From positions 34,000 through 97,999 of the forward strand of contig JAPKMO010000002.1 in assembly GCA_026645945.1 (NCBI GenBank): a stretch of DNA of 64,000 nucleotides, read 5' to 3'. The stretch comes from Anaerolineae bacterium. GTDB taxonomy: Bacteria > Chloroflexota > Anaerolineae > Aggregatilineales > Phototrophicaceae. The position numbers were made by a program, and so were the translations under genes. A model generated the notes under the pieces. It did no database searches. It had not been told where the DNA came from and worked only from the letters and a program-made list of their open reading frames with translations. The number at the start of each line of letters is the position of its first letter. The stretch's first letter is position 1. Below are positions 1 through 8,289 of the stretch, piece after piece.

Positions 1-100
1 GCGCGACGCCGATCAGCAGGCCAACCCAGGAAATGTCGCGGCGCGGGCGGCGGTATTTGCTGCGGCGGGGGACGCCGTTTTCGGTTTCGTAATCGCCCAT
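1..100 (-). CDS. Hypothetical membrane-anchored protein, N-terminal fragment
   Basis: The start codon lies directly after the stop of the upstream minus-strand gene, and the gene runs off the left edge, so only about 33 residues are visible. They begin MGDYETENGVPRRSK, continue with a run of Arg and Lys, and then enter a hydrophobic stretch (SWVGLLIGVA) that looks like the start of a transmembrane helix. A positively charged cytoplasmic tail followed by a membrane segment is the only feature that can be seen. The zero-base spacing to the preceding gene suggests translational coupling. Function unknown. Confidence 0.6.
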   Translation of the reverse strand, partial: MGDYETENGVPRRSKYRRPRRDISWVGLLIGVA

Positions 101-478
101 CTAGCCCCCCGTTTCGGTGATGCGCCGGTAAGGCTGCATGATGGGCGTCAGCCGACCCAAGTTTTCGGAAAGCGCTACCAGCACGCTGATGTCATCGGCA
201 TCCTGCGAATTGCTGATGTACCGCTCGGTGACTTCCTGCACAAAAGCCGGGATATTCGCCACCCCCAGCAGGCGCAGGCGCTCGACCGCCCCGCCCAGAT
301 CGCCATCCTTCAGATAACCGGAAGCGACCATGACGATAAAATCGTCTTTATACCGCTGCGACAGGCTGCTGGCAGGGCTGTTTACAAACTCCACCGGGAA
401 ACGCACCCACCCCAGGTACAGGCCGATGCCCAGCCCGACGACCAGGCCGATGATTAAAGAAACCCAAAAACGAAGCAT
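101..478 (-). CDS. Hypothetical single-pass membrane protein
   Basis: This is a 125-residue protein with one N-terminal transmembrane helix (about residues 5-25, rich in Gly, Leu and Val) followed by a soluble, mostly helical part. The segment after the helix (YKDDFIVMVASGYLKDGDL) and the Leu/Ala-rich continuation suggest a helical repeat fold facing the outside of the membrane. No catalytic motif can be seen and I do not recognise the family. It is the upstream member of a tightly coupled pair with the truncated gene at the window edge, also membrane-associated, so the two probably work together in the envelope. Confidence 0.6.
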   Translation of the reverse strand: MLRFWVSLIIGLVVGLGIGLYLGWVRFPVEFVNSPASSLSQRYKDDFIVMVASGYLKDGDLGGAVERLRLLGVANIPAFVQEVTERYISNSQDADDISVLVALSENLGRLTPIMQPYRRITETGG

Positions 479-538
479 AATATCCTTCTGGTACGTTGTA
501 GTTCAGCCCCATTATTATACCGCGCTCTGAATCGGCGC

Positions 539-565
539 GAGTCCCGGCGGGGGGAGCCGGGACTC
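539..565. other. Strong GC-rich intergenic hairpin
   Basis: A perfect 10-bp stem (GAGTCCCGGC / GCCGGGACTC) closes a 7-base G-rich loop. It sits between two divergently read genes and has no T-run after it, so it is not a standard terminator. It may be a cruciform or one of the palindromic repeats common in this genome; no second copy is present in the window. Confidence 0.45.
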
Positions 566-746
566 GCATTGAGGGAAAAACACATCATTATTTGCACATG
601 ATGGTTATTTAGAAAGACCGTTAAAAGCAGCCAAAAGTTCGGCTCTGGCCGGTCGCTTTAATCCAATTCTCACCTAACCTGCCGGGAGCGGCGGTTTGGT
701 GTTAAACTTTCGCCGGTAAAAAGCAGCCGACTCAGGAGAAGATACG

Positions 747-1901
747 ATGATTTTTGAATTCGCTACCGCCGGGCAGATATTATTCGGCGCGGGTGTGATG
801 CGCGAAGCCGGCCCGCTGGCCGCCCGCATGGGCAAACGCCCGCTGGTCGTCACCACCGACACGCCGGAACGCGCCGCCGGGCTGTTCGAGGCGCTCCAGG
901 CCAGCGGCCTGACCTACGACGTGTTCCCGATTCTGGAAGAACCCACCGTCGAGCGCATTCAAGAAGGCGTGGCGCTGGCGCGCGCGGCGGCCTGCGACGT
1001 GGTGCTGGGCATCGGCGGCGGCAGCGTGCTGGACTCCGGCAAAGCCATCGCCGCGCTGGTGACGAATCCCGGCGACCCGCTGGATTATCTGGAAGTGATC
1101 GGCGCCGGCAAAACCCTGGCCGCCCCGCCGCTGCCGTATATCGCCATCCCAACCACCGCCGGAACGGGCGCGGAAGTCACCCGCAACGCGGTGCTGGCCT
1201 CCACTGAACATCGGGTTAAGGTCAGCCTCCGCAGCCCACTGATGCTGCCCCGCGCGGCGCTGGTAGACCCGGAACTGACCTACAGCCTGCCGCCGAATGT
1301 CACCGCCAGCACCGGCATGGACGCGCTCACCCAATGCCTGGAGCCGTTTGTTTCCCACGCCGCCAGCCCGCTGACCGACCCCCTGTGCACGGACGGCCTG
1401 AAACGCGCCGCGCGGTCGCTGCGCCGTGCCTGCGAAAACGGCAGCGATGCCGAAGCCCGCGCCGACATGTCCCTGGTCAGCCTGTTCGGCGGGTTGGCGC
1501 TGGCAAACGCCAAACTGGGCGCAGTGCATGGTTTCGCCGGGCCGCTGGGGGGCATGTTCCCCATTCCACACGGCGTCGCCTGTGCCGCGCTGCTGCCGCA
1601 CGTCATGGCGGCCAACATTAACGCGCTCAAAAAACGCCAGCCGGACAGCCCATCGCTGCGCCGTTATACCGAAGCGGCGCGCCTGCTAACCGGGCGCGCC
1701 GACGCCACCGCCGAAGACGGCGCGGCCTGGGCGCGCGACCTGGGCGCGGCGCTGGCGATTCCGCCGCTGTCCGCTTTTGGCATCCGGGCTGAACATTTTC
1801 CCGAAATCGTGGATAAATCGGCGCGCGCCAGCAGCATGAAGGGCAACCCCATCCCGCTGACGCCAGACGAGCTGGCCGCCATCCTGGATGCGGCGCTGTA
1901 G
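747..1901 (+). CDS. Iron-type (group III) alcohol dehydrogenase
   Basis: The protein has 384 residues, the usual length for NAD(P)-dependent group III dehydrogenases that interconvert alcohols and aldehydes or ketones. The N-terminal Rossmann-like half carries the dinucleotide motif GIGGGSVLD (88-96) followed by KAIAAL, and PTTAGTGAEVT (135-145). In the all-helical metal half, Asp192, His261 and His275 match three of the four metal ligands. The ligand that is His in FucO (GMDALTH) is Gln196 here (GMDALTQ), a change known in some subfamilies, so the metal preference is uncertain. An SD-like AGGAGAAG lies 5-10 bases before the ATG. It stands alone, and its physiological substrate cannot be read from the context. 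Confidence 0.88.
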   Translation: MIFEFATAGQILFGAGVMREAGPLAARMGKRPLVVTTDTPERAAGLFEALQASGLTYDVFPILEEPTVERIQEGVALARAAACDVVLGIGGGSVLDSGKAIAALVTNPGDPLDYLEVIGAGKTLAAPPLPYIAIPTTAGTGAEVTRNAVLASTEHRVKVSLRSPLMLPRAALVDPELTYSLPPNVTASTGMDALTQCLEPFVSHAASPLTDPLCTDGLKRAARSLRRACENGSDAEARADMSLVSLFGGLALANAKLGAVHGFAGPLGGMFPIPHGVACAALLPHVMAANINALKKRQPDSPSLRRYTEAARLLTGRADATAEDGAAWARDLGAALAIPPLSAFGIRAEHFPEIVDKSARASSMKGNPIPLTPDELAAILDAAL

Positions 1902-1923
1902 CCGAACGGGCGCAGAGCAGCTT

Positions 1924-2685
1924 TTATACCGGCGGCCAGGGGTAATTGGGGCCGCTGCCCGGCTGCGGATAACGTTTCGTCCGCAGCAGGTGGCGCACGC
2001 GCGACTGAAACGCCCGAATCTCGGCCTCGGACAGCAGATCATGAAGCGCCCGGCGGTAGGGATAATTGAGGTCATCCAGCTTGCCGCACAGCCGGTCAAC
2101 ATCCGCCAGCAGGTTATCCGGCACCGGCTGGCCGGCAAAATCCCAGATCACCGTCCGCAGTTTGTGCTGGCTGTGAAAGGTGATGCCATGATCTATCCCC
2201 CACAGATGCCCCTGGCCGTCTACCAGGCAGTGGCCGCCTTTGCGGTCGGCGTTGTTGACCAGATAGTCGAAGGCCGCCATAACGCGCAGTTGGGGTATCA
2301 TAATCGGGTCGAAGGAGAAGTAGTTCAATTCCGGGTCGTGTGCGATGAAAAACTGCACCGACCCCAGGCCGCGCGGCCCTTCCCGCAGCACCGTCGGCGG
2401 CACCAACTGCCAGCCCAACTCCTGCGAGGTGAGGAAGGCCGCCACTTCCCGGTAACAGAGCGTGCCTTCCGGGAAATCCCACAGCGGACGCTCGCCCCGC
2501 TGCGGTTTATAAACCGAGGGCAGGATGAGTCCCTCATACGCCACCGAAATAAGGAATGTGTAGTTGGAACTGTAGCGCATGATGCCGTGTTCGGCGTGAA
2601 TGTCGCCTTTTTCCAGCACTTCCACAACCCGTTCCAGCGTGACCGGTTTCGAGGGTGGTTTTTGTGGCGTTTCGTGTTCGCTCAT
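1924..2685 (-). CDS. SCO1664-family protein (PI3/4-kinase-like fold)
   Basis: I place the start at the ATG that overlaps the DUF3090 stop (ATGA), giving 253 residues; a longer reading would run into the upstream gene. The sequence matches the SCO1664 family, which is distantly related to phosphatidylinositol 3/4-kinases. The segment SVYKPQRGERPLWDFPEG contains the kinase-like lysine, AFDYLVNNADRKGGH the catalytic-loop-like N-N-A-D-R-K, and WGIDHGITF the D-H-G metal-binding-like motif. The family is known mainly from Actinobacteria, with some Chloroflexi, and its substrate is undefined. It is the last gene of a three-gene operon with DUF3090 and a phosphomutase-like protein, the same set seen in Actinobacteria. 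Confidence 0.85.
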   Translation of the reverse strand: MSEHETPQKPPSKPVTLERVVEVLEKGDIHAEHGIMRYSSNYTFLISVAYEGLILPSVYKPQRGERPLWDFPEGTLCYREVAAFLTSQELGWQLVPPTVLREGPRGLGSVQFFIAHDPELNYFSFDPIMIPQLRVMAAFDYLVNNADRKGGHCLVDGQGHLWGIDHGITFHSQHKLRTVIWDFAGQPVPDNLLADVDRLCGKLDDLNYPYRRALHDLLSEAEIRAFQSRVRHLLRTKRYPQPGSGPNYPWPPV

Positions 2686-3185
2686 GTCCAGTAGTAAATC
2701 AACCGCCCATTCTGTTTGGGGTCTGGGCGTCCGGCCTTCACCACATCCAGGGCGTGGCGGCTTAACAGGCGCATCTGTCCCCGGCTGCACCACATACGGA
2801 CGACCCCCGGCTCGATCAGGTCGGGGTCCGTTTCTTCGTCCACGACAATCGCCTCCTGGGCTACCAGGACGACCATATCGCGGTCTTCGTCATACCCCAG
2901 CCCCATCTGCGCCACTCGGAAAAGCGGCTCGATAGGCTCGCGCAAATCCATATCCACGCTGGCGGGTTCGACCGACGGCTCGGCAGGCGGATACCGTTTA
3001 TCCAGATCATCAAGCATTTCGCCGATAGCTTCGCTCAAGGCCCAGGCCTGCTCTTTTTCAATGATGAGGGAAACCAGTTGTTTTCCCTGGCCGCCCTGCA
3101 AATGGAAAATGCGCTGACCTTTGGGGCCAATCGTGCCAACGGTAATAAAATCTACAGGATTTAATTCAATTTGTTGACCAGGCAT
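2682..3185 (-). CDS. DUF3090 family protein
   Basis: This 167-residue protein starts MPGQQIELNPVDFITVGTI, and its GPKGQRIFHLQGGQGKQL stretch is typical of the DUF3090 (TIGR03847) family. An acidic central part (DEDRDMVVLVAQEAIVVDE) follows, and a C-terminal CSRGQMRLLSRHALDVV segment resembles the C-X-R-G-Q end of the family. That end may bind a metal, but this is unproven. It is the middle gene of the trio: it overlaps the downstream SCO1664-family gene by four bases and lies 26 bases from the phosphomutase-like gene. The biochemical role is unknown. Confidence 0.82.
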   Translation of the reverse strand: MPGQQIELNPVDFITVGTIGPKGQRIFHLQGGQGKQLVSLIIEKEQAWALSEAIGEMLDDLDKRYPPAEPSVEPASVDMDLREPIEPLFRVAQMGLGYDEDRDMVVLVAQEAIVVDEETDPDLIEPGVVRMWCSRGQMRLLSRHALDVVKAGRPDPKQNGRLIYYWT

Positions 3186-3211
3186 GGTTCGCCTTTATCG
3201 TAAAACGCCGC

Positions 3212-3859
3212 TCAAAGAACTTCCTGCTTCGCCTGCCGGCGCTCGCGCTCCAGTTGCAGCACATGGGCAATATCATTCATGGCCGCCACATACGGACGCC
3301 CATACCCCAACGAAAGCGTGCTGATCGAAGCCGGGGAAACCACAATCCGCTGGAATGCATCCAGATGCATCCCCAGGTAATGCGCCAGAATCATTTTAAT
3401 CAAATCGGCATGAGAAACCACCGCCACCATATCGCGCGGGTGCGCCGCCACCAGTTCCTCAATCGCGTTCACAGCGCGTTCCTGAACGCCGCGCATCGTC
3501 TCGCCGTTGGGGAAGCTGGCGCGCGAGGGATAATGTTGGACGACGTGCCACATCTTACGCTGGCTCAGTTTGCTAATCTCCTGCCCTTCCCAGTCGCCGT
3601 AACGCACCTCGCCGATGCCGGCATGATGCCGGATGGTCAGATGGGGATGGTATTTCTGGATCGCCTGCGCCGTTTCCATCGTGCGCTCCAACGGGCTGGA
3701 ATACAGGTGCTGGATGGGCGCATCGGTCAGCCGCTGCCCCAGAGCTTCGGCCTGCGCCAAACCTTCTTCGTTCAGATGCACACCGGGTGTCCAGCCGGCC
3801 AGTTTGCCCGTCTTTACATAATCGTTTACCGCATGTCGAATGAGCAGGATGTGAGTCAT
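3212..3859 (-). CDS. Histidine-phosphatase superfamily protein (MSMEG_4193-type)
   Basis: This is a 215-residue member of the histidine phosphatase / phosphoglycerate mutase-like superfamily. The catalytic LIRHAVND motif gives His8 as the phospho-acceptor (R7-H8). SSPLERTMETAQ carries the second conserved Arg, GEVRYGDWEGQE is the conserved loop with the acid residue, and VVSHADLIK the second catalytic His. The MSMEG_4193 subfamily is annotated as a putative phosphomutase, but hydrolysis is equally possible. It heads the operon with DUF3090 and the SCO1664-type kinase-like protein. That pairing suggests a phosphorylation/dephosphorylation couple acting on the same small molecule, which is an inference. 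Confidence 0.87.
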   Translation of the reverse strand: MTHILLIRHAVNDYVKTGKLAGWTPGVHLNEEGLAQAEALGQRLTDAPIQHLYSSPLERTMETAQAIQKYHPHLTIRHHAGIGEVRYGDWEGQEISKLSQRKMWHVVQHYPSRASFPNGETMRGVQERAVNAIEELVAAHPRDMVAVVSHADLIKMILAHYLGMHLDAFQRIVVSPASISTLSLGYGRPYVAAMNDIAHVLQLERERRQAKQEVL

Positions 3860-4001
3860 GAATGCCTTTTGTCACCGTCTGCGCTTATGTGCGATAATAG
3901 CATATCCGCCCGTCAATTGCATATCAGAGCTTGATGAGCCGGTCATCCTGCGCGTCAGATGCGCCGCCGGGCAGTGCGGGCAAACGGGAAATACTACACT
4001 C

Positions 4002-4180
4002 ATGGATAAACCTATTAGACTGTGCCTGATCCTGAGTGAACAGTGGGCTAAAGCTAACAGCGGGCTTCAGCTCGTTGCCAATGGGCTAAAGCCAAGACAG
4101 CGGGCTTCAGCCCGCTGCCAGTGGGTTTAAGTGACGACAGTGGTCTTAAGCCCACTGTCTCCATCAACTGGGCTTTTTCT
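4002..4180 (+). repeat. Palindromic interspersed repeat, copy A (degenerate)
   Basis: The element starts with ATGGATAAAC, continues with a CCTGATCCTGAGTG-type segment, and then has several short units of the form CAGTGGGCTAAAGC or CAGCGGGCTTCAGCCCGCTG. It ends near the palindromic CTTAAGCCCACTGTC. Copies B (26191) and C (27350) share the same 5' end and order. This copy lacks the terminal GTTTATCCAT, so it is truncated or diverged. It fills most of the gap of about 350 bases between the phosphomutase-like gene and the epimerase, where no gene can be seen. Confidence 0.75.
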
Positions 4181-4206
4181 GGTCTTGAAAGGATCGGCAG
4201 AATTTT

Positions 4207-5166
4207 ATGACGACATTGATTACGGGTGGAGCAGGGTTTATCGGCAGCCAGCTCGCCGCGCGCCTGCTCCAACAAGGGCAGCCGGTCGTAATTCTGGACA
4301 ACTTCGATGCTTATTACGACCCGGCCATCAAACGCGCCAACGTGGCGGCGCTGGGCAAAACGCCGGTGGTCATCGAGGGCGACATCCGAGATCGGGCGCT
4401 GGTGGAGCGGCTTTTCGACCAGTATGGCATCACCCGCGTCGCGCATATGGCGGCGCTGGCCGGTGTGCGGAACTCGGTCGAACAGGGGCCGCTGTATGCC
4501 GAGGTGAATACAGTCGGCAGCACCACGCTGATGGACATCGCCCGGCGGTACGGCCTGCAAGTGTTCGTCCAGGCTTCCACCTCGTCGGTTTATGGACAGG
4601 CCAAACGGCTACCCTTTTCGGAAGACGACGCGCCGGATTTCCCGCTGGCCCCCTACCCTGCCAGCAAACGCGCCGCCGAACTGTTCGCCTACACCTATCA
4701 CCAACTGTTCGGCCTCAACGTTACCGTGCTGCGCTTTTTTAACGTCTATGGCCCGTCGGGACGCCCGGACATGATGCCGATCAAAGTAATCGAGTCCATC
4801 CTTAACGACCGGGTTATCACCGTCTATGATGAAGGCCGCCTGGAGCGCGACTGGACGTACATTGACGACATCATCAACGGCGTGGCGGCGGCGCTGGAAC
4901 GCCCGATGGGCTACCAGATTATCAACCTGGGCTGCGGCGCGCCCATCCCCCTGACCGAGTTCATCCACATTTACGAACGGTTGATCGGCAAAAAAGCCCT
5001 CACCCGCCCCGCCCCCGCCCCGGTTAGCGAGCCGCGCGTGACCTACTGCGATAATACTCGCGCCCGCGCGCTGCTGGGCTTCGAGCCGAAAACACGTATC
5101 GAAGAAGGGCTGGCGCGCACCTGGGAATGGTATCGGAGCTATCACAGCGTTCTCACCGATCTTTAA
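4207..5166 (+). CDS. NAD-dependent sugar-nucleotide epimerase/dehydratase
   Basis: This is a 319-residue extended-type short-chain dehydrogenase. The N-terminal glycine motif is GGAGFIGS (7-14). The catalytic set is Ser125-127 in ASTSSVYG with Tyr150 and Lys154 (YPASK). NSVEQGPLYAEVNTVGS and RFFNVYGPSGRPDM are typical of the UDP-glucose/UDP-glucuronate 4-epimerase branch, and RDWTYIDDI is the conserved C-terminal signature. It acts in the cytoplasm on an NDP-sugar. The LAGVRNSVE loop favours a UDP-glucuronate 4-epimerase-like role, but the substrate is unproven. It stands alone after repeat copy A, well away from the glycan cluster at 28.7-39.6 kb that it may serve. Confidence 0.88.
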   Translation: MTTLITGGAGFIGSQLAARLLQQGQPVVILDNFDAYYDPAIKRANVAALGKTPVVIEGDIRDRALVERLFDQYGITRVAHMAALAGVRNSVEQGPLYAEVNTVGSTTLMDIARRYGLQVFVQASTSSVYGQAKRLPFSEDDAPDFPLAPYPASKRAAELFAYTYHQLFGLNVTVLRFFNVYGPSGRPDMMPIKVIESILNDRVITVYDEGRLERDWTYIDDIINGVAAALERPMGYQIINLGCGAPIPLTEFIHIYERLIGKKALTRPAPAPVSEPRVTYCDNTRARALLGFEPKTRIEEGLARTWEWYRSYHSVLTDL

Positions 5167-5261
5167 TGTCCAATCCCAAACAGATGCGCTAATCCGCCGC
5201 TGTATCACGGTGATTTTGGCATATAATAGGACGCATATTCTGTCTGTTTTAGGGTTGAGGG

Positions 5262-5846
5262 ATGGATATTGGGATCATCGCGGACATTCATGGAGACTAT
5301 GCCGCGTTAACAACCGCTTTGGATCGCCTGGACAATTTTCATCATGTCGAGCATATCCTGTGCGCCGGAGACCTGATCGGTCGCGGGCCGGAGCAGGATC
5401 AGGTCGTCAGCCTGATTCGACGACGAGGGATTGTCACCGTCAAGGGCAACCATGACGAATGGAGCCACAACCTGTCGCACGATAACGCGATCTTCCTGGA
5501 TGACCTGCCGATCAACTGGCAGGGGAAGTTTATGGGTTATAAGGTGTTCATGTGTCATGGCAAGCCGGGCAATAACATCTGGGGGCTGTACCGCGATCAT
5601 ATCTCGGACACGCTGCTGAATATGATGCTCGGCTCGCTGGAGGCGGATATTCTGATCGTCGGCCATACCCACGTGCCGATGTATATCCGGGTTGCCAACG
5701 GCTGCGTCATCAATCCGGGGTCGCTGTATATGTTCAACAGTATGCGGATTTCGTCGCATACCTACGGCGTGCTGCACCTGCCGGACATGAGTTTCGACCT
5801 GTACGACCTGGCCGCCGAGCCGATTCACCCACTAGAGACGCCATGA
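5262..5846 (+). CDS. Metallophosphoesterase, YfcE/calcineurin-like
   Basis: This is a 194-residue single-domain phosphoesterase. All the metal-binding motifs of the calcineurin-like fold are present: D-I-H at 8-10 (IIADIHGD), CAGDLIGRG, GNHDEW, the His in FMCHGKPG, and VGHTHVPM near the end. The GSLYMFNS tail element is typical of the YfcE/MJ0936 group, which hydrolyses phosphodiesters with Mn or Ni. The gene overlaps the next one by four bases (ATGA), so the two are translationally coupled. The natural substrate is not deducible. Confidence 0.87.
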   Translation: MDIGIIADIHGDYAALTTALDRLDNFHHVEHILCAGDLIGRGPEQDQVVSLIRRRGIVTVKGNHDEWSHNLSHDNAIFLDDLPINWQGKFMGYKVFMCHGKPGNNIWGLYRDHISDTLLNMMLGSLEADILIVGHTHVPMYIRVANGCVINPGSLYMFNSMRISSHTYGVLHLPDMSFDLYDLAAEPIHPLETP

Positions 5847-6640
5847 GCGAAAAACCCGGCGTCCCCGCCGAACACTACACCCGCGAATATTTCCAGAAGT
5901 GGAACTACGCCGACCGGGGGCTGGGCAAATTCAGCATGTACTGGTTTGCCCGGCGCTATTATGCCGCGCTGGTGCGGCGTTACGCCCCCCCGGAACGCCC
6001 GCGCTTGCGGACGGCTGCCGCCGGGGGGAGCAGCGCGCCGCCGGAACGCACCCTGCTGGAGATGGGCTGCGGGCTGGGGCATCTGCTCGGCCTGCTGCAA
6101 GACGACTTTCGCTGCACCGGCATTGACCTGATTGATTACAGCATCGAACAAACCCACCTGAACGCGCCCAAAGTCCAGGCCATCCAGATGAGCGCCGACG
6201 ACCTGAGCGCCTTCGACGACGGCGCGTTCAGCGTGGTGGTGGCGCTGCACCTGGTCGAACACCTGCCCGACCCGGCCCGCACGATACGCGAAGTCAGCCG
6301 CATCCTGGAACCGGGCGGCCTGTGGCTGTTCGCCACGCCGCACCCGGACTACAGCCTGCGCCGCTTCAAAGACCGCGACAGCGACGCCATCGGCAAGGAC
6401 AAAACGCATATCAATGTCCACCCGCCGGCCACCTGGCGGGCATGGTGCGAAGCCGCCGGGCTGAAGATGCTGCGGCACTTCGGTGACGGCCTATGGGATG
6501 TGCCGTACCTGCCGCTCATCCCCAAAGCCGTCCAGTTCGGGCTGTTCGGCCTGCCGGCGCTGGCGCAGGTGGTCACGCGGACGACCTTCACTCCGCTCGC
6601 CCTGGGCGTCAACCAGATCGGCATCGCGCGGAAGTTGTAA
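5843..6640 (+). CDS. Class I SAM-dependent methyltransferase
   Basis: A 265-residue methyltransferase of the Methyltransf_11/25 type. The SAM-binding motif I is LLEMGCGLGHLLG (about 72-84), preceded by a proline-rich insertion. The acidic end of beta-2 is CTGIDLIDYS, and ALHLVEHLPDPARTIREVSR matches motifs II-III. The C-terminus (ALAQVVTRTTFTPLALGVNQ) is hydrophobic and may touch the membrane. ATGA overlap couples it to the phosphoesterase. The acceptor could be a lipid, a glycan or a small molecule; the sequence does not decide. Confidence 0.85.
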   Translation: MSEKPGVPAEHYTREYFQKWNYADRGLGKFSMYWFARRYYAALVRRYAPPERPRLRTAAAGGSSAPPERTLLEMGCGLGHLLGLLQDDFRCTGIDLIDYSIEQTHLNAPKVQAIQMSADDLSAFDDGAFSVVVALHLVEHLPDPARTIREVSRILEPGGLWLFATPHPDYSLRRFKDRDSDAIGKDKTHINVHPPATWRAWCEAAGLKMLRHFGDGLWDVPYLPLIPKAVQFGLFGLPALAQVVTRTTFTPLALGVNQIGIARKL

Positions 6641-6736
6641 ACGAACCCCGTCCCCCCGCACTGCGTATAATAAAGCAGTGCCGTTAACGCGCATTAAAAC
6701 GCGCGTGCCGGCGCTGTTTACCAGGGGGATTCACCC

Positions 6737-7960
6737 ATGAGCATCCGCCAGATGCCGCGTGACCTGCTGCTGCTCACGCTGGCAATGATTATCGCCAATA
6801 CCGCTACGTTTATGTATATGCCGCTGCTGCCGCTGTACTTGGCGTCGCTGGACGCCAGCGTCGAGCAGATCGGCCTGTTTTTTACGCTGCAAGTGATTAT
6901 GTCGGTCTGTTTCCGCATCCTGGGCGGCTGGATTTCCGACCACCTGGGGCGCTTGCAGACCATCGCCATCGGCGGCATGATGGGGATGGCATCGCTGCTG
7001 GGTTTCGCGCTGGCCCCCACCTGGGGCTGGGCGGTGATCGGCGCGCTGTTAAGCGAGATCGGCGGTTCGCTGGTTGGGCCGAGCTTCCAGGCGTTCACCG
7101 CCGAAAAAGCGCCGGAGGGCAGCACCAGCAGCACTTTTGGGCTGGTTAATGCGCTGTTTTTCATCTGCGTCATCATCGGCCCGCTGCTGGGCGGCTTCCT
7201 GGCGCAAAACTACGGCTACCGCCCCATGCTGTGGGTCGCCACCGGCATTTTTGCCATCGCCACCGTCATTCGCATCCTCATGGCGCGCGGCTCGGCTTTC
7301 GCTATGCGGGCGCTCCACCCCGCCGAACTCGTTCGGGACGTGCGCGGCCTGCTGGCGCTGCTGGTTTCCGGCGGCCTGCTGATGTGGCTGTTTGTTGCCG
7401 ACGGCCTAGTGGACGCAGGAACGCAGCTTGCAATCCCGTTTTTGCCGAAGTTCGTGACCGAAGTCGGCGGCGTCAGCACCTTCACCTATACCGCCCTGTA
7501 CGCCTGGACATCTTTCGTCAGTATGCTGGCGATGTGGCCGGGCGGTATGGTTGCCGACCGCTTTGGCGAACGGCGCAGCATCGCTTTTGGCGCACTGCTG
7601 TTCGGAATAATCTGGTGCGTGACCGTTTTAAAACCCAACCTGACCATTTTTGTGATCGTGTTCACGCTGGCCGGCGTGGCGCAGTCGTTCATTGTGCCGG
7701 CATTTTCGTCGCTGGTTAGCAAGGCCGTGCCGCGCCAATCGCTCGGCATGACCTGGGGCGTGTATATGACGGCGCTCGGCCTGCTGGCGGTGCCGGCGCC
7801 GTACATCGGCGGCCTGCTGTACAACAACATCGCCCCGGCAGCGGCTTTTATCCTGGCCGGCGCGTGTATGATCGCCGCTGCGCCGCTGGCGCTGTGGAAG
7901 CTGCGCCTACCCGCGCCGGCGGTGGCAGTCGAGCCGGTGCTGGAGGGGGGTGAGGATTGA
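6737..7960 (+). CDS. MFS transporter (drug/sugar efflux type)
   Basis: The 407-residue protein has about 12 hydrophobic helices and the major-facilitator signature between helices 2 and 3 (GGWISDHLGRLQT); a related motif recurs in the second half (GGMVADRFGERRS). The single-protein H+-antiport architecture fits an exporter, although the substrate is unknown. A G-rich SD (AGGGGG) sits about 9 bases before the ATG. It is monocistronic: a 96-base gap precedes it, and the convergent azlD gene follows. Confidence 0.87.
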   Translation: MSIRQMPRDLLLLTLAMIIANTATFMYMPLLPLYLASLDASVEQIGLFFTLQVIMSVCFRILGGWISDHLGRLQTIAIGGMMGMASLLGFALAPTWGWAVIGALLSEIGGSLVGPSFQAFTAEKAPEGSTSSTFGLVNALFFICVIIGPLLGGFLAQNYGYRPMLWVATGIFAIATVIRILMARGSAFAMRALHPAELVRDVRGLLALLVSGGLLMWLFVADGLVDAGTQLAIPFLPKFVTEVGGVSTFTYTALYAWTSFVSMLAMWPGGMVADRFGERRSIAFGALLFGIIWCVTVLKPNLTIFVIVFTLAGVAQSFIVPAFSSLVSKAVPRQSLGMTWGVYMTALGLLAVPAPYIGGLLYNNIAPAAAFILAGACMIAAAPLALWKLRLPAPAVAVEPVLEGGED

Positions 7961-7971
7961 AAATCAAAATA

Positions 7972-8289
7972 TCACGCGCTTAAAGCGCGCAGCAGCAGGA
8001 AAGCGCCCATGCCGACCACGATGGTCAGCAGCAGGTTTTTGGTGCGCCACGCGACCAGCGCGGCCACGATTGAACCGGACAGATGGGCGTTTTCGAGCCG
8101 CAGATCAGGCGCGCCATCCGGCATCAGCACCACCGGGACGACGATGGCCGTCAGCACTGCCGCCGGCACGTAGCGCAGCGCCCGCAGCACCGTATCCGGC
8201 AGGCGCAGCCGCCCGATCACGGCCAGCATGGGGTAGCGCACACCGAACGTAACCAGCGCCATGCCCAAAATCAACAGCCATTCGTCCAT
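7972..8289 (-). CDS. azlD: AzlD-type small membrane subunit of branched-chain amino-acid exporter
   Basis: This protein of about 105 residues has four hydrophobic helices. It shows the AzlD pattern MALVTFGVRYPMLAV near the start, with LPDTVLRALRYVPAAVLTA in the middle. AzlD pairs with AzlC to export branched-chain amino acids or analogues. The ATG at 8289 overlaps the azlC stop by one base (TGATG); a GTG three bases upstream is an equal alternative. It is the second gene of the azlCD operon and convergent with the MFS gene. Confidence 0.85.
   Translation of the reverse strand: MDEWLLILGMALVTFGVRYPMLAVIGRLRLPDTVLRALRYVPAAVLTAIVVPVVLMPDGAPDLRLENAHLSGSIVAALVAWRTKNLLLTIVVGMGAFLLLRALSA

Noticed and set aside
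780..1601. Long minus-strand reading frame opposite the alcohol dehydrogenase
   Set aside because: Low-complexity Gln/Arg/His-rich translation typical of the antisense of GC-rich genes; no start signal and no family match.
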